This document shows positions 58,158 to 64,000 of a DNA stretch of 64,000 nucleotides, piece by piece (within the stretch, counting starts at the first letter, position 1; the number at the start of each line of letters is the position of its first letter). The DNA is from Viridilinea sp964592425 (lineage in GTDB: Bacteria > Chloroflexota > Chloroflexia > Chloroflexales > Chloroflexaceae). The notes beneath the pieces are model-generated. The model had not been told where the DNA came from. It worked only from the letters and a program-made list of their open reading frames with translations, and ran no database searches. Location: positions 24,196 through 88,195 of the forward strand of contig CAZQCG010000018.1 of assembly GCA_964592425.1 (NCBI GenBank), given 5' to 3'. Both the position numbers and the translations under genes were made by a program.

Positions 58158-60179
58158 TCAGCGCTGGAGGGTGGGCAGGTAGATGCGGCTGATCGACGCA
58201 TCGACGATCAGGGTCACTGGGATGGTTACATCGGGTAGGCCAGCACTCTGCACCAGCACGCTAGCCTGATACGTGCCTGGCTGGGCGGCGCTGAGCGTGA
58301 TCGTCAGTCTGTCGGCGGTATTACCGCTATCGCGACTCAGGGCAATGATATCCTCCGGGTCATCCTCAATGACGGCCCAATTCAGACTACCAGTGGCGGA
58401 ATTGGTAAAGGTGAGGCCGACATCGACCTGTTCGCCAGGGGCAAGCAGGCGGGTAATGCTGCTTAGCGAGGGCTCGATCTGCGGGACGACAAAACGGCCA
58501 GTGTTGGCAGCGTTGCCGCGAAGTTGGGGCCAGGCTGTGCTGTAGGATGGCAAGTTACCATCCGGGCTGGTGATGTGGTTGGACAGGCCAGTCCAGCCAT
58601 AGAGCATACCGCGGTTGTTAAGATTGCCGGGGAAGACGCGTCCGGCGATTACCACTTCGAGTGGGCCATCGCCTGTCAGGTCAGCGACGGCGGGAGTGCT
58701 GAAGAGAGTACCCCAGGCGAACATCGAGCTGAGGGCATCGCCGGAGTTTGTGCTGGTCAACTGAGCGCCGGTAGCACCATTGTAGACGCCGACGCTCCAG
58801 AAATCGGCGAAGAGCACCTCCAGTGAACCATTGCCATCGAGATCGGCAATCACAGGCGAGTTGAGATTGACATCACCGGCATTGTTCGGGCTGGCCCCAG
58901 GGGTCGAGTTGGCATCGGCAGGGATAGCCACCCATTTGGGATTGGCCTGCTCAGCATCCCAGGCCACCAGTCGACTGCGTCCGTCGGAGCCGCTATCGCC
59001 ACGCCAGCCAGAGCCAACCACCACTTCCAGCCTACCATCGTCATCAAGATCGCCAAGGGCGGGAGAGGACTGGACACAGGCCCCGCCAGAGGGGATATTC
59101 AGCGTTTGCAACACCGCACCGTCGCTCAGGCGCAGGATCTTGACCCATTTCCCGCGCTTGTCGGCATTGCCAGCCGGGAAGTTGCAACCTGAGCCGACGA
59201 CCACTTCCTGGCCGGGGTTGGAGTCGAGTACATCACCAATGGCGGGCGACGAGTAGATCACCTGGTCGAAGAAGGTACGCCAGAGATAGGCATTGGGTGC
59301 CTGGAAATCGACAAAGACCGGATTGCGAGCCCGCGTGTCGAAGGCATAGACATAGCCGCCATCCTGGGTGGGCGGGTTTAACTCGCCATTGGCGCTGATA
59401 TCGGCACCCGTGATCAACTCGAGGCGCCGGTCGCCGTTGATGTCAGCGAAGGCTGGCGAGGACCAGACCGAGTCGGCGGGGTGATAGAACCAGCGCACAC
59501 TGTAGCCCTGATTGTTGCGCGTCGCGCTCAGCAGGTAGATATAACGATCCAGCCCACCGAAGCCGATCTCCATCAGACCATCACCATCGGTATCGGCCAG
59601 GGCTGGCGAAGAGAGTACGCTGTAATTCGACTCAGACGGGCGGCCCTGGCTGGCCAACCAATCCCTGGTGTTGAAGTACCAGCGTTGGTTGCCGTTGCGT
59701 CCATCAAGGGCTACGACCCCGCCAACACAGGTGGGGTTGGTATCAACAACCGAGCCAAGCCCAATCACAACATAGTTGATCCCGTCGCCATAGAGCTGGC
59801 CGACCGCAGGCTTGGAGAGGATGTGCTGGGTCGTATCGTTGCCACAGCCATTGGGAAAGAGCTCGGCGGTTTGCTTCTCCCAACGTAAGCGGCCGTTGGC
59901 CCCATAGGCGTAGACCCGGCCATCATCGGTGCTGACGATGGTCTCAAGGCCGTTTGTACTATCGCCATCGATGTCGGCGATGGCTGGCGAGGCGTAGGAG
60001 TTGACATTGCCACTGAGGATGATCCCATGGCCCTCGGGCGTATCCTGAACAAAACGCGGTGAGTGGGTCCAGCCAGGGATGGGCGGCGGTTGATTGACAA
60101 TCCCGGCCCATACGGAGGTTACTCCAGCGATCATCAGCAGCGTAACGAGTCCGACGATGGTACGGAGGCCCTGCTTCAT
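58158..60179 (-). CDS. Secreted FG-GAP/VCBS-repeat beta-propeller protein
   Basis: A 673-residue exported protein. A signal peptide (about 1-26) is followed by at least six repeats of the kind SPALADTDGDGLMEIGFG, SPAFADINGDRRLELITG and SPALGDLDDDGRLEVVVG. These are Ca-binding DxDxDG loops of an integrin-like propeller (about 55-560). The last ~110 residues form an Ig-like domain ending in IYLPTLQR, possibly a sorting signal. It is probably a surface or matrix protein. AGAGGA lies upstream of ATG 60179. Inverted copies of an intergenic repeat flank the gene. Confidence 0.9.
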   Translation of the reverse strand: MKQGLRTIVGLVTLLMIAGVTSVWAGIVNQPPPIPGWTHSPRFVQDTPEGHGIILSGNVNSYASPAIADIDGDSTNGLETIVSTDDGRVYAYGANGRLRWEKQTAELFPNGCGNDTTQHILSKPAVGQLYGDGINYVVIGLGSVVDTNPTCVGGVVALDGRNGNQRWYFNTRDWLASQGRPSESNYSVLSSPALADTDGDGLMEIGFGGLDRYIYLLSATRNNQGYSVRWFYHPADSVWSSPAFADINGDRRLELITGADISANGELNPPTQDGGYVYAFDTRARNPVFVDFQAPNAYLWRTFFDQVIYSSPAIGDVLDSNPGQEVVVGSGCNFPAGNADKRGKWVKILRLSDGAVLQTLNIPSGGACVQSSPALGDLDDDGRLEVVVGSGWRGDSGSDGRSRLVAWDAEQANPKWVAIPADANSTPGASPNNAGDVNLNSPVIADLDGNGSLEVLFADFWSVGVYNGATGAQLTSTNSGDALSSMFAWGTLFSTPAVADLTGDGPLEVVIAGRVFPGNLNNRGMLYGWTGLSNHITSPDGNLPSYSTAWPQLRGNAANTGRFVVPQIEPSLSSITRLLAPGEQVDVGLTFTNSATGSLNWAVIEDDPEDIIALSRDSGNTADRLTITLSAAQPGTYQASVLVQSAGLPDVTIPVTLIVDASISRIYLPTLQR

Positions 60180-60254
60180 GGTTGATCCTCTAATCTTGAC
60201 ATAGCTACAGGTTAGACAGTTGAGAGTATACCATCCGCTCTCGCTGTCATAGAT

Positions 60255-60320
60255 TTAAACATTAAAACCCGGTAAACCAGACCTGGCAGGTCTGGCGATG
60301 CGATGCATACCCGTTTTCAT
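60255..60320. repeat. Intergenic hairpin repeat, copy 3 (inverted relative to copy 2)
   Basis: Read on the minus strand, AAAACGGGTATGCATCGCATCG followed by CCAGACCTG...CAGGTCTGGTTTACCGGG aligns with copy 2 (shown broken). Only the right half of the 16-bp palindrome is kept in full. It lies between glpX and the FG-GAP gene. Confidence 0.65.
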
Positions 60321-60322
60321 AG

Positions 60323-61297
60323 CTACTCCGGTTCAAGCAGGTGTTCGGCAACAATCATACGCCGGGTGCGTGTCTCGCTGCGCAGGATGAGGGAGTTGGT
60401 GGTAGCGCGTGCGCCGTTAAACTGTACTCCGTGCAATAAGAGGCCGCCGGTGATGCCGGTGGCGACAAAGAAGACCTGCTCGGAGCGCACCAGGTCGTCG
60501 CAGCTAAGCACATGGTGCGGATCGAGACCGGCGGCTTCAACAGCGGCCTGCTCGGCGGGACTCTGGGGGGCCACGCGGGCAAGCATGCCACCGCCGAGCG
60601 CTTTGACCGCACAGGCGGCGGTGACGCCTTCGGCGGCCCCACCGATACCCATCAGGGCGTCGATCGGGCTGTGGGGATCAGCGGCAAGCACGGCCCCAAA
60701 GATGTCGCCATCATCAGCCAGCATGACCCGCGCCCCGGCGGCGCGAATCTCGGCGATCAGGTCGGCATGGCGCGGGCGATCCAATACGAAGATAACCATG
60801 TCCCGCACCGGCTTGCCGCAGGCACGCGCAATCAGGCCCAGCGTCCAGGCGGCCGGGGCCGCGAGACACTCAGGCACCAGCGAGGGGGCCACCTCGCGGT
60901 TGACGACCAATTTCTCCATATAGATCGCTGGCTGGGGTGCCCAGAAGGAGCCGCTGGTGCTCACGGCAACCACGGCAATGGCGTTGGGACGGCCCTGGGC
61001 CAGCAAGCGGCGCCCGTCGATGGCATCGGCAACCACGTCGACGGGGAGCCCACGCCCATTGCCCACCTGGAGGCCGCTGGGCAGCGCGGTCACAACCCCG
61101 GGGCGACCCTCTTCGCCAATCACAATGCGCCCATTGAAGTTGAGCAGGTTGAGCGCCCGCAGCATCGCGGCACCAGCCAGGCGCTCGGGTTGGTCACGCT
61201 GACCCATACCCATCCAACGGGCCGCGACGAGGGCAGATGCTTCAGTAGCGCGCACCAGATCAAGGCCCATGTTGCGGTTGATGCGGGATTCGCTCAT
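60323..61297 (-). CDS. glpX: Class II fructose-1,6-bisphosphatase
   Basis: A 324-residue GlpX enzyme of gluconeogenesis and carbon fixation. Conserved parts are NRNMGLDLVRATEASALVAARWMG, the metal site VIGEEG and DVVADAIDGRRL, the MEKLVVN segment, and IDALMGIGGAAEGVTAACAVKALGG. It dephosphorylates fructose-1,6-bisphosphate and, in some relatives, sedoheptulose-1,7-bisphosphate. ATG 61297 follows the SulP stop by 2 nt, so both genes are co-translated. In phototrophs the enzyme serves sugar synthesis from fixed carbon. Confidence 0.95.
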   Translation of the reverse strand: MSESRINRNMGLDLVRATEASALVAARWMGMGQRDQPERLAGAAMLRALNLLNFNGRIVIGEEGRPGVVTALPSGLQVGNGRGLPVDVVADAIDGRRLLAQGRPNAIAVVAVSTSGSFWAPQPAIYMEKLVVNREVAPSLVPECLAAPAAWTLGLIARACGKPVRDMVIFVLDRPRHADLIAEIRAAGARVMLADDGDIFGAVLAADPHSPIDALMGIGGAAEGVTAACAVKALGGGMLARVAPQSPAEQAAVEAAGLDPHHVLSCDDLVRSEQVFFVATGITGGLLLHGVQFNGARATTNSLILRSETRTRRMIVAEHLLEPE

Positions 61298-61299
61298 GG

Positions 61300-63423
61300 T
61301 TATCGTCCTACAGCCAGAAGCAGGTTCTGGCGCTCCCAGGCCAGCAGACCACCTTCGAGCACCCGCAGGTCGCCGTAGCCCTGGGGACTCAAGAGGGTGA
61401 CAGCACGGGCGCTCCGTCGCCCGCTGCGACAGACAAGCACCAGGGGGCCCTCCTTTGGCAGATCGCTCGGCTCGCTCAGCAAGTGACCGAGAGGCACCGA
61501 GATTGCGCCGGGAATGTGGCCCTGGCGAAATTCACGCGGTTCACGTACATCGACCACGAGAGGCGGACGCGACCCATGCAACTCGTCCCAGAGCTGGCGG
61601 GGGGCAAGGGTGGGCGCGGGGGTCGCCCCGAGGGGCAGCAGTGGAATGGGTGTCGTCCCGCCCGGCAGGGTGCGCTTAGGCAGGCTTTGACATTCGCGGA
61701 AGGCGCGCCGCTCACACTCGTAGATGCAGACGGCCGGGTCGAGCTGTTTGTGGAAGAGATAGCCGATGGCGGTATCCTCGTCAAGGAAGTGCTCCGGCCC
61801 GATCTGGCGTGCAAAGCCGGTGGCGCGCATGCGGGCCAGCACCGGCTCGCGCACGCGCGTCAGGTAGAGCCCACCGCCACGCTCACGCAGCACCTGGTGG
61901 ACACTTTCAAGCATGCGGATGCCGCTGATGTCGCAGTGTTGCACACTATGCATGCGCAACAGCATCAGGCGCTGGCCAGGGGTTGCGGCCAGAATGGCGT
62001 AGAGGGCCTCTTCAATATGGTTGACCGCGCCGAAATAGAGGTCGCCCAGCACATCAACCACGGCCAGCTGGGGGCAGGCGGGACGATCGGGAGCGGCAGC
62101 CCAGTGACGGAAATTTTCATCGGGCAACACGGCCACGACCCGCGGCGTACTGGTGCGCAACAGGTAGTAGCCGAGTGACATGAGCACACCGATCAGGATG
62201 GCGAACTGCAGAGGCAGGAGCAGCGTAGCCAGGCAGGTTACACTCATAATCAGGGCGTCACCGGGGGCACCATGCCAGATACGGCGCATGGTCGCCACGT
62301 CGATCATACTCCAGGCAGTGATCGCCAGGGCTCCGGCGAGGACAGGCCGGGGAATCTGGCCGATCAGCGGGGCCAGACTGAAGCTGGCAACGAGCACGAA
62401 GAGGCCCGAGAAGAGGTTGCCGAGGGCGGTCTGCGCACCGGCCTGGTAGCTGAGCGACGAGCGGTTGAAGGAGCCGGAGGTGGGGTAGCCGCTGAAGATG
62501 CCTGCCGCCAGATTGGCCATACCCTGACCGACGAACTCCTGGTTGCTGTCGAGGCGCTGGCGCGAGTGGTCGGCCACGGCACGGGCGATGGCCACCGCCT
62601 CGACCAGGCCGATGATCGCGATGGCCAGCGCCCCGTTGGCGAGCTGGCCAACCAGTTCAAGGTCAAAGAGCGGCAGATTGGCGATGGGCGGCAGGCCCGT
62701 CGGCAAGATTCCCAGCACCTGCACGCCATAGGCAGTGAGGTTGAGCAGCCAGGCCAGCAGGCTGAGGCTCACTACAGCTACCAGCACACCGGGCACCCGG
62801 CGGGTCACCCGCGGCCAGAGGGCGATCAGCAGTGCGCAGGCCAGGCCAAGGGCGAGCGAGGGCAGGTGGATCTGATCGATCTGCTGACTCGCGATACTGA
62901 GCGAACCGAGCAGGCCGGCCGTCGGCGGGATAGCCAGGCGCAGCAGCGGCCCGACCTGGTTGTCGATGATCAGGATGCCAGCCCCGGCGGTAAAGCCAAC
63001 CGCCACCGAGTCGGAGACGAAGTTAACCAACATGCCCAGACGGGCCAGGCCCATCAGCAGACGGATCAGGCCACTCATCACTGCGAGCATACCAGCAGCG
63101 GCGATAAACTCGGGCGAGCCGACCGGAAAGAGCGGAGCCAGTACTGAGAGGGTCAGCAGGGCAGCAGTATTGGTCGGACCGCTGTTCAGATGGCTGGAGG
63201 AGCCCCAGAGCGCCCCGGCAGTTGCGGCGACGAAGGCCGCCGCCAGGCCCATCACCGGGGGCAGGCCGGCGAGCAGGGAGAAGGCCAGGGCCTGGGGCAG
63301 CAGGACGAGCCCCACGGTGAGACCGGCCAGCAGATCGCTGCGCAAGGCCCCCTGCGGGTAGTGCCGCAGCAGGCGGATCGGCTGGGTCAGCAGGGCTGGC
63401 ATTGTGCGCAGATATTCGAGCAT
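61300..63423 (-). CDS. SulP-family anion transporter fused to STAS and rhodanese domains
   Basis: A 707-residue fusion. Residues ~1-405 are the SulP membrane domain: GLTVGLVLLPQALAFSLLAGLPP, GPTNTAALLTLSVL, GFTAGAGILI and GYPTSGSFNRSSLSYQAGAQT. Residues ~440-570 are a STAS domain (LAVVDVLGDLYFGAVNHIEE, HCDISGIRMLE). Residues ~615-705 are a rhodanese with the active Cys in LVLVCRSGRRSARA. It may import sulfate or bicarbonate-like anions; the rhodanese suggests a link to sulfur. The Shine-Dalgarno GGGGAG is part of an inverted repeat. Confidence 0.93.
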   Translation of the reverse strand: MLEYLRTMPALLTQPIRLLRHYPQGALRSDLLAGLTVGLVLLPQALAFSLLAGLPPVMGLAAAFVAATAGALWGSSSHLNSGPTNTAALLTLSVLAPLFPVGSPEFIAAAGMLAVMSGLIRLLMGLARLGMLVNFVSDSVAVGFTAGAGILIIDNQVGPLLRLAIPPTAGLLGSLSIASQQIDQIHLPSLALGLACALLIALWPRVTRRVPGVLVAVVSLSLLAWLLNLTAYGVQVLGILPTGLPPIANLPLFDLELVGQLANGALAIAIIGLVEAVAIARAVADHSRQRLDSNQEFVGQGMANLAAGIFSGYPTSGSFNRSSLSYQAGAQTALGNLFSGLFVLVASFSLAPLIGQIPRPVLAGALAITAWSMIDVATMRRIWHGAPGDALIMSVTCLATLLLPLQFAILIGVLMSLGYYLLRTSTPRVVAVLPDENFRHWAAAPDRPACPQLAVVDVLGDLYFGAVNHIEEALYAILAATPGQRLMLLRMHSVQHCDISGIRMLESVHQVLRERGGGLYLTRVREPVLARMRATGFARQIGPEHFLDEDTAIGYLFHKQLDPAVCIYECERRAFRECQSLPKRTLPGGTTPIPLLPLGATPAPTLAPRQLWDELHGSRPPLVVDVREPREFRQGHIPGAISVPLGHLLSEPSDLPKEGPLVLVCRSGRRSARAVTLLSPQGYGDLRVLEGGLLAWERQNLLLAVGR

Positions 63424-63424
63424 A

Positions 63425-63468
63425 AACTCCCCACTGTGCGCTAGTTTACCACCAGAGGTGGGGGAGTT
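63425..63468 (-). promoter_or_regulatory. Inverted repeat that can hide the Shine-Dalgarno of the SulP gene
   Basis: On the minus-strand mRNA, AACTCCCCCAC (63468-63458) can pair with GTGGGGAGTT (63434-63425), with one bulged C. The second arm contains the Shine-Dalgarno and ends one base before ATG 63423. Pairing would block ribosome access. It may instead be a chance GC-rich repeat. Confidence 0.4.
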
Positions 63469-63493
63469 CCAACGCTGCTAAATAGAGTTCTAT

Positions 63494-64000
63494 TTACAGC
63501 AGCCCCCGCACATAGGTGCGGTCGCGGATGAGCAAGATGGCGCGGGCCAGGTAGACCAGGCGACAGCCGGGCGAGCCAACACAGAGGGGGTCGTAGTCGA
63601 CGAGGATCACCTGGCCATCAGCCGTACGGAGCAGGTTATGGGCATCGATCAAGGGGCGCCCGGCCAGCATGCGCCAGCCGACACGTAGCACCCAGCGCAG
63701 ATCCCAACGCCGGGCCTGGGCACCGTCGTGCGAGCTGAGGCCGTAGAGGTCGGGCAGCATGCCGCTATCGTGAAAGCAGGCCAGGCTGCGGGCGATGATC
63801 TGGGCGAGTTGCCCGGCAAAGGTGAGGCGCTCGAGCGGGCTGAGGCTGGCCGGATCCAGCGTATCAAGGGGCACGGCGTTATGCAGGAAGGGCTGGATCG
63901 CGAGCACGCGGCTCTGCCCATCCAGCCCTGCAACAAGCATGTAGCTGTTGAACGAAGCGCTTCGCGCAGCCTGAGTCTCCTCCCTCTACGCCGCCCCTTG
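63494..64000 (-). CDS. Kinase-like / phosphotransferase-fold protein, 5' end beyond the window
   Basis: The frame is open from the right edge to TAA at 63496-63494 (168 codons visible). The C-terminal part SLACFHDSGMLPDLYG...PLIDAHNLLRTADGQVILVDYDPLC resembles the catalytic loop and the DxD metal site of aminoglycoside/choline-kinase or protein-kinase folds, but the HxD of the loop reads LIDAHN. The N-terminal lobe is missing, so the substrate cannot be judged. It ends 70 nt before the SulP start on the same strand. A short palindrome AAATAGAGTTCTATTT (63480-63495) overlaps the stop codon. Confidence 0.65.

Overview
The window is GC-rich bacterial chromosome with close-packed genes on both strands. 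It most likely comes from a phototrophic member of the Chloroflexota (Chloroflexales-type). The reasons are a PucC/BCH2-type major facilitator linked to (bacterio)chlorophyll-binding antenna biogenesis (2041-3387), a split-type methylmalonyl-CoA mutase catalytic chain, secreted proteins with short FGYPISEE-type repeats and Pro/Thr linkers, and many short palindromic intergenic repeats. No rRNA, tRNA or CRISPR array was seen, and species-level placement is not possible from this sequence alone.

Left part (1-16 kb). A tyrosine recombinase runs off the left edge behind a long, hairpin-rich leader. Next comes a minus-strand operon: a MerR/BldC-like regulator, the PucC-like carrier and a DsbA-like lipoprotein. 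The lipoprotein's catalytic CxxC codon is TGA-Pro-Phe-Cys, followed by a plausible bacterial SECIS hairpin, so it is a candidate selenoprotein. Then follow a Cys/Met-metabolism PLP enzyme, an acyl-CoA synthetase plus alpha/beta hydrolase pair, and a glycosyltransferase plus polyisoprenyl-phosphate sugar transferase pair. A perfect sigma-70 promoter and a strong terminator bracket a ~350-nt structured RNA of unknown class. After it come an arginine-decarboxylase-like enzyme and a TPP riboswitch controlling thiB-thiP (no ATPase gene adjacent).

Middle (16-43 kb). Housekeeping and metabolic genes: methylmalonyl-CoA mutase, ComF, a 1139-residue membrane protein, a lamin-tail protein, an EamA exporter, a nucleoside phosphorylase, an amidase, Lgt, a degenerate YprA-like helicase, PncB, an RluA-type pseudouridine synthase, a three-gene corrinoid methyl-transfer module with its own RACE activator, a GGDEF protein, LipA, an orphan DUF2357 nuclease and a VanZ-like protein. 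A tnpB-only IS200/IS605 element splits a thioredoxin-like gene just upstream of lgt, and the element itself carries a 123-bp MITE-like insertion. The same MITE family occurs again at 41.6 kb and a third, different one lies at 33.45 kb. All three are flanked by perfect 10-bp direct repeats of the form G-N7-GC.

Right part (43-64 kb). A long plus-strand surface-polysaccharide export cluster contains a polysaccharide deacetylase, a Wzz-like domain fused to a Wzm-type ABC permease, a Wzt-type ATPase, a methyltransferase, three glycosyltransferase genes (one a tandem double transferase) and a GT-C-like membrane protein. Start/stop overlaps of 1-4 nt suggest tight translational coupling. On the minus strand follow an FG-GAP secreted protein flanked by inverted copies of an intergenic repeat, a SulP-STAS-rhodanese fusion with glpX, and a partial kinase-like gene cut by the right edge.
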